Assembly: GCF_001909285.1 (NCBI RefSeq)
Contig: NZ_MRSV01000001.1
Coordinates: 1,135,331 to 1,199,330, forward strand
Source of the DNA: Exiguobacterium profundum
Lineage (GTDB): Bacteria; Bacillota; Bacilli; Exiguobacteriales; Exiguobacteriaceae
Length of the DNA stretch: 64,000 nt
Reading direction: 5' to 3'
The translations under genes were made by a program, and so were the position numbers. The notes under the pieces were generated by a model that was given only the letters and a program-made list of their open reading frames with translations, did not search any database and was not told the DNA's origin. Positions within the stretch are counted from its first letter, which is position 1, and every line of letters begins with the position of its first letter. This document shows, one piece after another, positions 31,442 through 40,047 of this stretch.

Positions 31442-32037
31442 TTCATCAATTCATTCAAGGTACAAAAGATACGACACTCGTTTTATTACACGGAACTGGA
31501 GGGACCGAGCAGGATTTGATTCCGCTCGCGAAAGAACTATCGACCGAGGCGAACATCTTGACGCTTCGAGGGGATGTCATTGAAAACGGGATGTCCCGTT
31601 TCTTCCGTCGCCACGCGGAAGGGGTGCTCGACCTTGAAGATTTAAAGAAACAGACAGAGCGCTTCCTTCATTTTTTAGATGAAGCGGCGACAACGTATGG
31701 CATCGACCGGGATAAGATGATTCCGCTCGGCTACTCGAACGGGGCGAATTTGATCGGGTCGGCACTTTACCGTCATCCGGCGTTCACTGCTTCACTCCTA
31801 TTCCACCCGATGGTACCGGACCGTTCATTGACGCTACCTGACTTGTCAGGAACGAACGTGTTCATCTCGGCTGGCGAACGCGACCCGATTTGCCCGAAAA
31901 CAGAAACAGAAGAGCTGACGTCGACACTCCGAAACGCGGGAGCGGACGTCGAGCTCTTCTATCACTCGGGGGGACATGAACTTCGCATGGAAGAAGTCGA
32001 GGCAGCACGGACATGGATTGCTGCATACCTCGACTGA
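31438..32037 (+). CDS. MhqD-like alpha/beta hydrolase (carboxylesterase)
   Basis: 199 residues. Nucleophile elbow GYSNGAN, acid in ISAGERDPICP, catalytic His in YHSGGHELRM; LVLLHGTGGTEQDLIPLAKEL is the phospholipase/carboxylesterase N-terminal pattern. It starts four bases before the dioxygenase stop, so the two are translationally coupled as in the mhqED/mhqNOP units of Bacillus. It probably hydrolyses ring-cleavage products or thiol adducts of quinones. Confidence 0.88.
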   Translation: MIHQFIQGTKDTTLVLLHGTGGTEQDLIPLAKELSTEANILTLRGDVIENGMSRFFRRHAEGVLDLEDLKKQTERFLHFLDEAATTYGIDRDKMIPLGYSNGANLIGSALYRHPAFTASLLFHPMVPDRSLTLPDLSGTNVFISAGERDPICPKTETEELTSTLRNAGADVELFYHSGGHELRMEEVEAARTWIAAYLD

Positions 32038-32042
32038 TTCAT

Positions 32043-32531
32043 TCAAGCCATTTTTTTCGGTTTGTTCGGACGAGTATAGACGACGAGGACCCCTCGGTCA
32101 ATCAAATAGGCGGCGAATAAACGTTTCGCTTCCTCAGCACGCACAGTTCGGTCGATTTGGATATACAATCGGCCGAGCTTTTTTTGTGAGGTTTTCGTGA
32201 GCAACCAAATCGAGTCGAGCGTATACTGCCAACTTTGGAGCGTGTCGCCACCGATATATAAGTAGCGGTTTTGGGTGCGCTCGAGCAAGTAGTTGAGCCA
32301 CCAGACGTCACGAGCCAGTTTAGCGCAGACACCGAGCACGAACGTGAGACCGAGGAAAGCCATGCTAGATAAGACAGGATGAATGGCAGAGAACCCGTTG
32401 CGGACGGACTCGAAGGCGACAAGGAGCAATCCGACGGAAAAGACGCTGACGAACCACCAGAATCCGAAGTTAGAGAATGAACGTTTTGGGTCATGCACCA
32501 TATGATGTCGATTCCGGATGATCGATGCCAT
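32043..32531 (-). CDS. Hypothetical two-helix membrane protein
   Basis: About 162 residues starting MASIIRNRHHMVHDP at 32531, with AAAGGAGGTGGAG upstream; the longer frame to 32627 lacks a ribosome site. Two helices at about 22-43 and 52-74 precede a cytoplasmic domain that looks like a PH-like strand-rich fold (GRLYIQIDRTVRAEEAKRLF). It is convergent with the mhqD-like gene, only 5 bases away and with no clear terminator between. Family not recognised. Confidence 0.65.
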   Translation of the reverse strand: MASIIRNRHHMVHDPKRSFSNFGFWWFVSVFSVGLLLVAFESVRNGFSAIHPVLSSMAFLGLTFVLGVCAKLARDVWWLNYLLERTQNRYLYIGGDTLQSWQYTLDSIWLLTKTSQKKLGRLYIQIDRTVRAEEAKRLFAAYLIDRGVLVVYTRPNKPKKMA

Positions 32532-32857
32532 TCTCTCCACCTCCTTTATTAGAATATTCTGAATATTTGGTAACACCACTATACTATACTGTACCCAATC
32601 CCGTCTATTTGAATACGCACACAACATGCTGAATCGTGAGGATTTTTTGACGTTTCTTCTTGTATTCCTCGAATTATGGGAATGATGACAGTGAAGACAT
32701 GAAAATTTTGTTGAAACGTAATTTCACTTGGCACAGGAATCGCTTATGATAGGTGAGGGATTTTTCCATGTTTTTCATGGATTCTGTCTGTAAAGAGAAC
32801 GTGAAAACATGAAGGTCAGCTTCATTGCAGTCATCATAGAGAACTAGAGGGAATGTT
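32532..32857. other. 326-base intergenic region between divergent genes
   Basis: It holds a TATAGT/TATACT-rich minus promoter area near 32575-32590 and a possible plus promoter TTTCAC-17-TATGAT ending near 32751. A small CCATG/CATGG hairpin lies near 32770. No ORF with a ribosome site and no RNA family was recognised. Confidence 0.4.
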
Positions 32858-33913
32858 ATGAGAAATTATTGGTATGACAATATTAAAGGAGTGCTCGTCC
32901 TACTCGTCGTCTTCGGACACTTGTTGACCGATGTCCGCGGCGCTTATGACGATATTTTACCAAAGTGGGTGTATCTGTTCCTGTATACCTTCCACATGCC
33001 GTTGTTCATCATGTTGAGCGGTTACTTTTATCGGGAGAACCGCTATTTGCGCGTGATCCAGCTATTCGTGGTCTATGTCATTTGGCAGGTCATTCTTGGG
33101 TCATGGTTCGCATTTACAGAAGGGATTCCGATTTTCTCACTTGAAAATCCGGGTCTGAATTTGTTGAAGCCGTATTGGGCGCTTTGGTATCTGATGGCCA
33201 TCATTTTCTGGTACATCATCACCCCGTACGTGACACAACTGAAGGGGTACGTGTTGTATGCACTATTATTTGCGCTTCTGTTCGGATTCCAAGCCGAGGC
33301 GACGGGGTATTTCGCGTTACGGAAAGTCATCATGTTCTATCCGTTCTTCTTGATCGGGAACTGGATGTCCGAGCGCAATACGCTCAACTTCTTTGAGTTA
33401 CCGAAACGTGCCGAACACCGGAATCGATATCGCATCGGCGGGGCGATTGTCTTCACCACGCTCACACTGGGACTCTTGGTCTCCATGCGCGTCCAACAAG
33501 ACGATACGTTCTATCATATCGGGAACTTGTTCAAGTTCCGTTTCGCCTATGACACGGCCGTCCCTGAGGCGATGTGGAGCGGACCGTTCGCCTTTTTGTT
33601 CTTCTATACGGTGTCGCTCCTCATGTCAATCAGCTTCGCGCTCATCATACCGGGACGACAGCTCCCGATTTTCTCGCGTGCCGGACAGTATAGTCTGTAC
33701 GTCTATCTTGTCCACGTCTTCTTTGTCGTCGCCTGGAAGGCGTTTATACCGGCAGGGTTCATGCCAACATCTTGGATGCAACTACTCGTCTTGTTCGGTG
33801 TCGCCTTTGTGATGGTCCTCGTGATTATCAGTCCACCGATGGTCCGTCTCTTGCGCCCGCTCGTCGAGATTGACGTGAAGCGTGTCCAAAATACAAAGGG
33901 TGTAAAAGGGTAA
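32858..33913 (+). CDS. Membrane acyltransferase (acyltransferase-3 family)
   Basis: 351 residues with about ten membrane helices. The family His is in VVFGHLLTDVRG near residue 21, followed by TFHMPLFIMLSGYF, the marks of O-acetylases of cell-surface sugars and fucose 4-O-acetylase-like proteins (also NIKGVLVLL at the N-terminus). It lacks the extracellular SGNH domain of OatA. It probably acetylates a wall or exopolysaccharide sugar. AGGGAATGTT precedes the start; the ribosome site is weak. A single gene ahead of the Asp23 gene. Confidence 0.85.
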   Translation: MRNYWYDNIKGVLVLLVVFGHLLTDVRGAYDDILPKWVYLFLYTFHMPLFIMLSGYFYRENRYLRVIQLFVVYVIWQVILGSWFAFTEGIPIFSLENPGLNLLKPYWALWYLMAIIFWYIITPYVTQLKGYVLYALLFALLFGFQAEATGYFALRKVIMFYPFFLIGNWMSERNTLNFFELPKRAEHRNRYRIGGAIVFTTLTLGLLVSMRVQQDDTFYHIGNLFKFRFAYDTAVPEAMWSGPFAFLFFYTVSLLMSISFALIIPGRQLPIFSRAGQYSLYVYLVHVFFVVAWKAFIPAGFMPTSWMQLLVLFGVAFVMVLVIISPPMVRLLRPLVEIDVKRVQNTKGVKG

Positions 33914-33987
33914 AGTCTTTTCTAAACGCTTCATTTCCGCTACACTTTATTAAGAAGAAACGAAACTAGAGTTAAGGAAGTGACCCT

Positions 33988-34323
33988 ATGCCATACGAAA
34001 ATGGAATGCACAGCACAGAAGGCGACGTGAACGTATCACGTCACGTCGTTGAAATGATTGCCGCGGTCGCGGTCAAAGAAACGAAACACGTCTCGTTCAC
34101 GCAAGAAGATACGAAATTGTCAGAGCGTGCTCTCATGAAACATGTGAAAGTCGATGAGTCGGACGAAGGCATCACCATCAACCTATCGCTTTATATCGCG
34201 TACGGACAGTCGATCATCAAAACGGTGACGGCCGTCCAAGAGCGCATCACGCAAGATATGGACACGATGCTTGCGATGACACCACGTTCTGTGAACGTCA
34301 AAGTGGTCGGTATTCAGCTGTAA
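33988..34323 (+). CDS. Asp23/Gls24 family envelope-stress protein
   Basis: 111 residues. DVNVSRHVVEMIAAVAVKETKHVSF at the start (family N-terminal pattern), KHVKVDESDEGITINLSLYIAYG in the middle and VNVKVVGI at the end match the small Asp23/YloU/AmaP-partner family. These are abundant cytoplasmic proteins attached to the membrane through partners and linked to envelope homeostasis and alkaline stress. AAGGAAGTGACC precedes ATG. Own terminator. Confidence 0.88.
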   Translation: MPYENGMHSTEGDVNVSRHVVEMIAAVAVKETKHVSFTQEDTKLSERALMKHVKVDESDEGITINLSLYIAYGQSIIKTVTAVQERITQDMDTMLAMTPRSVNVKVVGIQL

Positions 34324-34331
34324 TAAGGAAG

Positions 34332-34359
34332 GGGAGAGCGCATGCTCTTCTCTTTTTTT
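34332..34359 (+). terminator. Intrinsic terminator of the Asp23 gene
   Basis: GAGAGC/GCTCTTCTC stem with short loop and seven T. Confidence 0.83.
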
Positions 34360-34366
34360 GATTTTT

Positions 34367-34434
34367 GTGAAAACGGTTGCATCAAGAGAACGTTTTCATT
34401 TATAATAGAAATCGAACAAGTGCAACCGTTTGCA
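34367..34434. promoter_or_regulatory. pgmB promoter flanked by two LacI/CcpA-type operators
   Basis: Operator 1 TGAAAACGGTTGCA (34368-34381) and operator 2 TGCAACCGTTTGCA (34421-34434) both fit the cre pattern TGNAANCGNWNNCA. Between them is TTGCAT-18-TATAAT (34377-34406). A further half-site, GAACGTTTTC, lies at 34388-34397. The near-perfect dyad of operator 2 also fits MalR-type repressors. Confidence 0.68.
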
Positions 34435-34523
34435 TCATTGACCAAACGTGCGACGGGTACTTGTCAAGTTCCCTAAATGTAGTCTGACGACACAAGCATT
34501 TGAAGGAAAGGCGGAAAGCATGT

Positions 34524-35189
34524 ATGTCAACGATTGAAGCAGTGATTTTCGATTTGGACGGTGTCATCACTGACACGGCAGAGTACCATTATCTCGCTTG
34601 GAAGCAGCTCGGTGAAGAGCTCGGAATTCCATTTGACCGCGAATTCAACGAAACGCTCAAAGGCGTGAGTCGGACTGAGTCGCTTGAGCGGATCCTTACG
34701 CTCGGCGGTAAACAAAACGATTTCACACCGGAAGAGAAAGCAGAACTCGCACAAAAGAAAAACGAGCACTACGTTGAACTTATTCAACATATCTCATCCG
34801 ACGATCTTCTTCCTGGTATCGTTTCATTCCTCGATGAAATCAAAGAGGCGGGACTCAAAATCGGAATGGCTTCTGCTTCAAAGAACGCATTTGCGGTCGT
34901 TGACGCACTTGGGGTCCGACATTACTTCGACCATATTGTCGACGCAGCAACTGTCGCCCAATCAAAACCACACCCCGAAGTGTTTTTGAAGGCCGCTTCT
35001 GCCCTTGGCGTGAAACCCGAACTCGCCATCGGCGTTGAAGACGCGGCTGCCGGTGTAACTGCAATCAAAGCGGCAAATATGTTTGCTGTCGCCGTCGGAG
35101 AAGAATCGATGCTTGGTCATGCAGACCTCATCGTCGCTTCTACTGACGAACTGTCACTTGAACGCATCCTCGAACGCGTTCACGTGTAA
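34524..35189 (+). CDS. pgmB: Beta-phosphoglucomutase
   Basis: 221 residues from ATG 34524 (MSTIEAVIFDLDG). HAD-superfamily motifs: the catalytic Asp pair in FDLDGVITDTAEYHYLAWK, the family cap signature LKGVSRTESLERIL, motif II KIGMASASKNA, motif III Lys in AQSKPHPEVFL and the acidic GVEDAAAGVTAI. It converts beta-glucose 1-phosphate to glucose 6-phosphate, a product of maltose or trehalose phosphorylases. No phosphorylase gene is nearby. Upstream operators suggest sugar-specific and CcpA control. Confidence 0.92.
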   Translation: MSTIEAVIFDLDGVITDTAEYHYLAWKQLGEELGIPFDREFNETLKGVSRTESLERILTLGGKQNDFTPEEKAELAQKKNEHYVELIQHISSDDLLPGIVSFLDEIKEAGLKIGMASASKNAFAVVDALGVRHYFDHIVDAATVAQSKPHPEVFLKAASALGVKPELAIGVEDAAAGVTAIKAANMFAVAVGEESMLGHADLIVASTDELSLERILERVHV

Positions 35190-35211
35190 ATGACTACAAT
35201 CATCTTCCGTG

Positions 35212-35247
35212 AGACGACGACTGCCCCGAACAGTCGTCGTCTTTTTT
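35212..35247 (+). terminator. Intrinsic terminator of pgmB
   Basis: Perfect 12-base stem AGACGACGACTG/CAGTCGTCGTCT, 7-base loop, T-run. Confidence 0.93.
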
Positions 35248-35406
35248 GAGTCAAAAGTCCTAAATAGACAGAATTGCCCAAAAAGAGATGACAAACACAT
35301 TACAAATCCGTTACACTTTTATAGAAGATATAGAGGGATTATTAGGAATTACTGATTTAAATTAGGGAATTCCAAATTATAATTGGATGTAGAAGGGGAT
35401 TTGTGT

Positions 35407-35814
35407 ATGGAATCTACGAATGTCAATGACCACATTTATCGAGAATTGATGGAAATTGAGGAGTCGTATCGCCAATTGCAACGACGTGCCGAGTATTTGA
35501 TTGCGGAATTGAGTCGAGATAGAGAAGATAAGGACTCCATGACTGATGCGTCAAAACGCCTACGTCCGCGCCGTGTGAACCAGCGTTATCCGCTCGAGGT
35601 GTACGTTCATCAAGTGACGGATTTACTGAAAGAGCGTCAGACGATGAGCGTGCGTGATATTCAAATGGAACTTGAACTTCGTTACCGTCATCACATCAGC
35701 AACATTTACCAATTGATGGTGAAAATTGAAGGGGTCAACCCGGAAATCAAAAAAATTGGTCGCGGCTTGTATACATACGAACCGACAGAAGAAGTGGCAG
35801 CGACACTTTCATGA
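35407..35814 (+). CDS. Hypothetical protein with a winged-helix-like C-terminus
   Basis: 135 residues; start ATG 35407 after AAGGGGA. A coiled-coil-like N-terminus (HIYRELMEIEESYRQLQRRAEYLIAELSRD in outline, residues 8-38) leads through a basic linker (KRLRPRRVNQ). A domain starting YPLEVYVHQVTDLLKE follows, with SVRDIQMELELRYRHHISNIYQLM and a wing GRGLYTYEP. This plan resembles small DNA-binding proteins. It sits upstream of tagO with its own terminator. Role unknown. Confidence 0.7.
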   Translation: MESTNVNDHIYRELMEIEESYRQLQRRAEYLIAELSRDREDKDSMTDASKRLRPRRVNQRYPLEVYVHQVTDLLKERQTMSVRDIQMELELRYRHHISNIYQLMVKIEGVNPEIKKIGRGLYTYEPTEEVAATLS

Positions 35815-35818
35815 TCCA

Positions 35819-35849
35819 GAGCTGATGGGGAACGCCTCATCGGCTTTTA
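35819..35849 (+). terminator. Intrinsic terminator
   Basis: AGCTGATG/CATCGGCT stem (with G-U pairs) plus GG/CC, then TTTT. Confidence 0.7.
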
Positions 35850-35887
35850 TTGTAAACGGACTGATATCCACTCCTCGATTCAAAATG

Positions 35888-35896
35888 TGATATAAT
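35888..35896 (+). promoter_or_regulatory. Extended -10 promoter of tagO
   Basis: TGA directly before TATAAT (35891-35896), about 40 bases before the start codon; no good -35 seen. Confidence 0.5.
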
Positions 35897-35936
35897 TCGC
35901 CAGAGTCTATTTTTTTGAGAGAGTTACTGTCGGCCC

Positions 35937-36989
35937 ATGCTATGGATTGCCATGTTGGTCAGTTTTGTGATGGCCATCTTGATTACACCGCTCGTTCGTC
36001 GATTCGCATTTTTCATCGGTGCAGTCGATCATCCGAACGCACGAAAAGTACATTTACGGACGATGCCACGAATCGGGGGTCTCGCGATTTTTATCGCATT
36101 TTTCATCGGCTACTCCTTGCTGCTTCCGACGAGTCGATATAACGACGCTATCTTGATTGGCGCTGTCGTCATTCTCCTTACCGGACTGATCGATGACCGG
36201 TTCCAGTTATCAGCCCGTGTCAAGTTGATGGGACAGATGATTGCGACGGTCGTTGTCTTGAACTCGGGGATGCGAATTGAACTCATCAATCTTCCGTTCG
36301 ACCAGCAACTCTACCTCGGGTCATGGAGCATCCCGATCACCGTCCTTTGGCTGATCGGGATCACGAATGCCATCAACTTGATTGACGGTCTCGATGGTCT
36401 CGCCGCCGGTGTGTCGAGCATCGCTCTCGGGACGATTGCCGTGTTAGCCATCATTCAAGGGAACGTCTATTTGACGATGATGGCGCTCTTGCTTCTTGCG
36501 AGTACGCTCGGGTTTCTCGTTCATAATTTTTATCCGGCGAAAATCTTTATGGGCGATACGGGAGCACTGTTCCTCGGGTACATGCTCGCCGTCTTCTCGC
36601 TCATCGGGTTTAAGAACGTGACATTGTTCTCGCTCGTCGTCCCGGTCCTCTTGCTCGGGTTGCCGATCTCGGATACAATTTTCGCCATCGTGCGCCGGCT
36701 CGTCCAAGGGCGACCGCCGATGTCGCCGGATAAATCGCATATGCATCATCAGTTGATCGATATGGGCTTCACGACACGGCAAGCCGTCTTGCTCATGTAC
36801 GGGATGACCTTGTTCTTTGGCATCTCATCCATCTTGTTCGCCAAGACGACGATGCTCGGTGCGGTCATCACGTTCATCGTCGTGTTGATTGTCATCGAAT
36901 TGATCGTGGAATCAACCGAACTGATTCATCCAAATTATAAACCGATCATTCGCACGTCCCGACGACTGCTCGGTCGACCGCGAACCTAA
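35937..36989 (+). CDS. tagO: Undecaprenyl-phosphate N-acetylglucosaminyl-1-phosphate transferase (TagO/WecA type)
   Basis: 350 residues with about eleven helices. The polyprenyl-P HexNAc-1-P transferase motifs are in place: the Asp pair in GLIDDRFQLSARVKLMG, NAINLIDGLDGLAAG, the MGDTGALFLGY loop and the C-terminal HMHHQL carbohydrate-recognition His. It starts wall teichoic acid synthesis on the inner membrane face. In B. subtilis tagO is beside lytR/tagU and yvyE, exactly as here, which supports the assignment. The ribosome site is weak. A bidirectional terminator separates it from the LCP gene. Confidence 0.92.
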   Translation: MLWIAMLVSFVMAILITPLVRRFAFFIGAVDHPNARKVHLRTMPRIGGLAIFIAFFIGYSLLLPTSRYNDAILIGAVVILLTGLIDDRFQLSARVKLMGQMIATVVVLNSGMRIELINLPFDQQLYLGSWSIPITVLWLIGITNAINLIDGLDGLAAGVSSIALGTIAVLAIIQGNVYLTMMALLLLASTLGFLVHNFYPAKIFMGDTGALFLGYMLAVFSLIGFKNVTLFSLVVPVLLLGLPISDTIFAIVRRLVQGRPPMSPDKSHMHHQLIDMGFTTRQAVLLMYGMTLFFGISSILFAKTTMLGAVITFIVVLIVIELIVESTELIHPNYKPIIRTSRRLLGRPRT

Positions 36990-37026
36990 AAAATAGCCAG
37001 TATCGCCGCGCGATACTGGCTATTTT
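36988..37026. terminator. Bidirectional intrinsic terminator
   Basis: Perfect 15-base stem from AAATAGCCAGTATCG to CGATACTGGCTATTT, 5-base loop, A-run and T-run, between converging tagO and LCP genes. Confidence 0.95.
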
Positions 37027-37030
37027 TGTT

Positions 37031-38038
37031 TTAGTACGTGATTGTCTCAGTCATCGTATCGTCTGTTTCGTCAGTTGATGGTTCATCCGCTGTAACGGGC
37101 ATGCCGAGCTCCGTCTGGAGAAGGGCCTGGGCGTCACGAAGGTCAGCCGAGTCGATTTCATAATAGTAGACCCCGTTCAGCGTCAGGTCCGTCCCTTCAA
37201 GTGTTTCGCGGTTGAACGACTTCAGCGATTTTGCGTAAGGCTGAAGTTGTGAGGCCTCTGACAACGTCATGTTCGTCCGGATGTTCTCGCCGACAGCATT
37301 CATGATCCGGTTCAGCTTCGTAAACGAGTTGATGGTCGTCGCCTCATTGATGATGGCCTCGATAACTTGCTGTTGTCGACCGGCTCGACCGATGTCGCCG
37401 GCAGGGTCTTGCTTCCGCATCCGGGCATAGGCGAGTGCTTCTTTTCCGTTCAAGACTTGAACGCCAGGCTCTAGCTCGACATTTCCGGTCGCTTTTCCGG
37501 AGATGGGGATGAGGACATCGATCTCGACGCCACCGACCGCATCGACCAAATCTTCGATTCCATCAAAGTTGATGGTCGCATAGTAATCGATCGGGATGTC
37601 GAGCAGGTTCTCGACGGTCGCGATGGTCGTGTCAATGCCTCCATAAGCGTAAGCATGGTTGATCTTGTCTTTGAACGGATCCTCATCGTCGATGATGATG
37701 TCGACATACGAGTCGCGTGGGATGCTGACGAGCGTCACTTGCCGCGATTCCTTGTTGAACGTGGCGACCATGAGCGAATCAGTCCGTCCTTCCTCGAGCG
37801 AGGCGCCGCCATCGACTCCTGCTAACAGGACGGAAAAGTGATCTTTCGTCAAGTCGATGGTCTCGTCGCGACGTTCTGACTTGTCGCCACGTTCCAACGC
37901 CTTGTTCGCGTTTTCGGCGGTTTCATTCGCTTTGAAGACAAAATAGCCGAAAGCGGAACCACCGATGAGCAATACGACACCCAACACGATGAGGACAATT
38001 TTCAAAGGTGATCTTTTCTTGCGTGGGGGTGTTTTCAT
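37031..38038 (-). CDS. LytR-CpsA-Psr (LCP) family wall-polymer ligase
   Basis: 335 residues. Basic N-terminus and one signal-anchor helix (about 12-34), then the extracellular LCP domain: TDSLMVATFN, SIPRDSYVDI, KINHAYAYGG and the Arg/Asp-rich YARMRKQDPAGDIGRAGRQQ site that binds the polyprenyl pyrophosphate. An acidic Ser/Thr-rich tail closes it. LCP enzymes attach teichoic acids to peptidoglycan, so it works downstream of TagO. It corresponds by position to B. subtilis tagU (lytR). Confidence 0.9.
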   Translation of the reverse strand: MKTPPRKKRSPLKIVLIVLGVVLLIGGSAFGYFVFKANETAENANKALERGDKSERRDETIDLTKDHFSVLLAGVDGGASLEEGRTDSLMVATFNKESRQVTLVSIPRDSYVDIIIDDEDPFKDKINHAYAYGGIDTTIATVENLLDIPIDYYATINFDGIEDLVDAVGGVEIDVLIPISGKATGNVELEPGVQVLNGKEALAYARMRKQDPAGDIGRAGRQQQVIEAIINEATTINSFTKLNRIMNAVGENIRTNMTLSEASQLQPYAKSLKSFNRETLEGTDLTLNGVYYYEIDSADLRDAQALLQTELGMPVTADEPSTDETDDTMTETITY

Positions 38039-38079
38039 GTTGTTTCCTCATTTCAGTCGTTTCTTTTAGTATAGGCGTT

Positions 38080-38721
38080 TCAGCGTTTGAAATCACGTTC
38101 GATGATGCGGATCCCATGAGTTTGAAGCTGACCTTGACCGTTCGTCATGTCTGTCAGCCAAGCGAGCGCCTCCTCTGTCTCTTCCACGGGTACCGAGACA
38201 TGAAACGTGACGAGGTCGGCGTAGATGATGTCATCGAGCAGATAGCTAGACTGTCTCAACTCGTTTTCGACTTTTCCAATCCATGTATAGTCGACGGTGA
38301 GTGTCAATTGTTGCATCGGTAGGCGTTCGACGATGCCGACCGCATCAAGTCCTTCGCTTACGGTTCCACCGTAGGCACGAATGAGTCCGCCGCCACCGAG
38401 CTTGATTCCACCGAAATAACGTGTCACGACGACGACCGTATCTTTTAAGTGGCGTTTGCGTAACACCTCGAGCATCGGCATGCCGGCCGTACCGCTTGGC
38501 TCACCGTCGTCGTTCGCTTTTTGGTGCTCGTTTCGTTCCCCGATGATGTACGCTGAACAGTTGTGGTTCGCGTTCCAATGCTCTTTCTTGATAGCTTGGA
38601 TGAACGCCTGCGCCTCTTCCTCTGTTTCGACACGTTTGAAATGAGCAATAAATTTTGACTTTTGGATAACGACTTCGTATGTTCCACTTTGTTTTATAGT
38701 ATAATTTGACTCAATAGACAT
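38080..38721 (-). CDS. yvyE: YigZ/IMPACT-family protein (YvyE)
   Basis: 213 residues: the N-terminal IMPACT domain carries CSAYIIGERNEHQ, DDGEPSGTAGMPML and VVVTRYFGGIKLGGGGLIRA, and the smaller C-terminal DUF1949 domain follows from about 140. AAAGGAG precedes ATG. In Bacillus it stands between lytR and degS, as here. Related proteins interact with ribosomes or GCN2 in other kingdoms; the bacterial role is not settled. Confidence 0.93.
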   Translation of the reverse strand: MSIESNYTIKQSGTYEVVIQKSKFIAHFKRVETEEEAQAFIQAIKKEHWNANHNCSAYIIGERNEHQKANDDGEPSGTAGMPMLEVLRKRHLKDTVVVVTRYFGGIKLGGGGLIRAYGGTVSEGLDAVGIVERLPMQQLTLTVDYTWIGKVENELRQSSYLLDDIIYADLVTFHVSVPVEETEEALAWLTDMTNGQGQLQTHGIRIIERDFKR

Positions 38722-38825
38722 TTCTGAAAATTCTCCTTTCTATTTTTAAATATTTTTTTTATAATTTAAGTAGGCACATACGCTTCTTATAGCGAATGGA
38801 TTTATAGAAAATCTCTCATGTCCGC

Positions 38826-38853
38826 TACAAACCTGTTTAGAGTGGGACGATAT
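38826..38853 (+). promoter_or_regulatory. Possible sigma-D-like promoter of degS
   Basis: TACA, 16-base spacer, GACGATAT, compared with TAAA-N15-GCCGATAT. It shares the GACGATAT box with the chemoreceptor promoter at 59944. A sigma-A -10 in the same stretch (GATATA) is equally possible. Confidence 0.3.
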
Positions 38854-38900
38854 ATAAGAATAGATGAGGATTAACTACCGAACTATTAGGGGATGGCATC

Positions 38901-40025
38901 GTGAATCATATTACCGATCGGACAGCTTTAGAACATATCATAACAAATATGATTGAAACGGTGACGGAAAGTAAAGAGGAGATTGTCCGTATAACCGAAA
39001 GTTCTGCAACTGAATATTCAGCAATTCAAAACGAGTTAAAAGAATTGACGGATAAAATCGAGTTCTACATCGAGGAGTCCGATCGACTCGACCGACTCGT
39101 GAAAGCTGCAAAGGCCAAGCTCGTTCAAGTCAGTAAAAAGTTTCATATACATAGTGAACAAGAAATTCGCGAAGCCTACGAACGGGCGAATCAAATGCAA
39201 CTCGAACGTTTTCTTGTCCAAAAAGAAGAGATGGCGGCACAGCAACGCCGGAACGACTTAGAACGTCGTCTGCTCATCTTAGAGGACACGATCGAACGTG
39301 CCGAAAAGTTGATTGGTCGCGTGAGTGTCGTCTTGAACTTCTTAAGGGATGACTTACAGCAAGAGTATTCGGACATGATGAAAAAACAAGAAATGGCCAT
39401 CGGCGTATTCGAAGCTGCTGAGCGCGAACGGCGCCATCTCGCCCGCGAGATGCACGATGGACCAGCGCAATCGCTTGCTCATATTCTGATACGGGCCGAC
39501 CTGATTGAAAAGACGTTTGATAAACGAGGGAAAGATGAGGCGTTTGCCGAATTACATGAATTGAAAAAGCTAATTCGTGGGGCACTCGTCGACGTCCGTC
39601 GTTTGATTTATGATTTACGTCCGATGTCGCTTGATGATTTAGGCTTTTTGCCGACGCTCTAGCGCTATCTCCATCAAACGGAGGAGTATACGGCAATCAA
39701 GACACGTCTCAACTATCGAGGGTCGCGTGCGCGATTACCGGAGAAGCTGGAGATTAACGTGTTCCGTCTCGTTCAAGAATCGGTACAAAATGCGATCAAA
39801 CATGCAAAAACAGCCGAAATCATCGTCAATGTCGAGCAAGCGAGCGACGTGATTCACATCCACGTCCGCGACTATGGCATCGGGTTTGAACCGAGCGCAA
39901 TTGGCGAAGAGTCGTTTGGGATTGTCGGAATGCGCGAACGAATTGAATTGGTGAACGGAAGCATCACCATCGACTCGGAAGTCGGCAAAGGGACAGTCGT
40001 CCGGATGTCGATTCCGATTCCGTGA
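38901..40025 (+). pseudogene. degS: Sensor histidine kinase DegS, interrupted by an in-frame TAG
   Basis: Frame of 375 codons from GTG 38901 with TAG at 39660-39662. The part before it (253 residues) contains the coiled-coil sensor segment and the H-box REMHDGPAQSLAHIL with RRLIYDLRPMSLDDLGF. After the stop the same frame continues with RYLHQTEEYTAIKTRL, VFRLVQESVQNAIKHA, DYGIGF and [15 protein letters not shown], the complete HATPase domain. The product aligns with B. subtilis DegS across the break (about 385 residues), so a single base change explains it. A GTG at 39759 with GGAG 6 bases upstream could start a separate ATPase fragment. degU follows after 22 bases. Without readthrough or reassembly the kinase would be inactive. 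Confidence 0.85.
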
Positions 40026-40047
40026 GAGAACAAGGGGGAAGACATAC

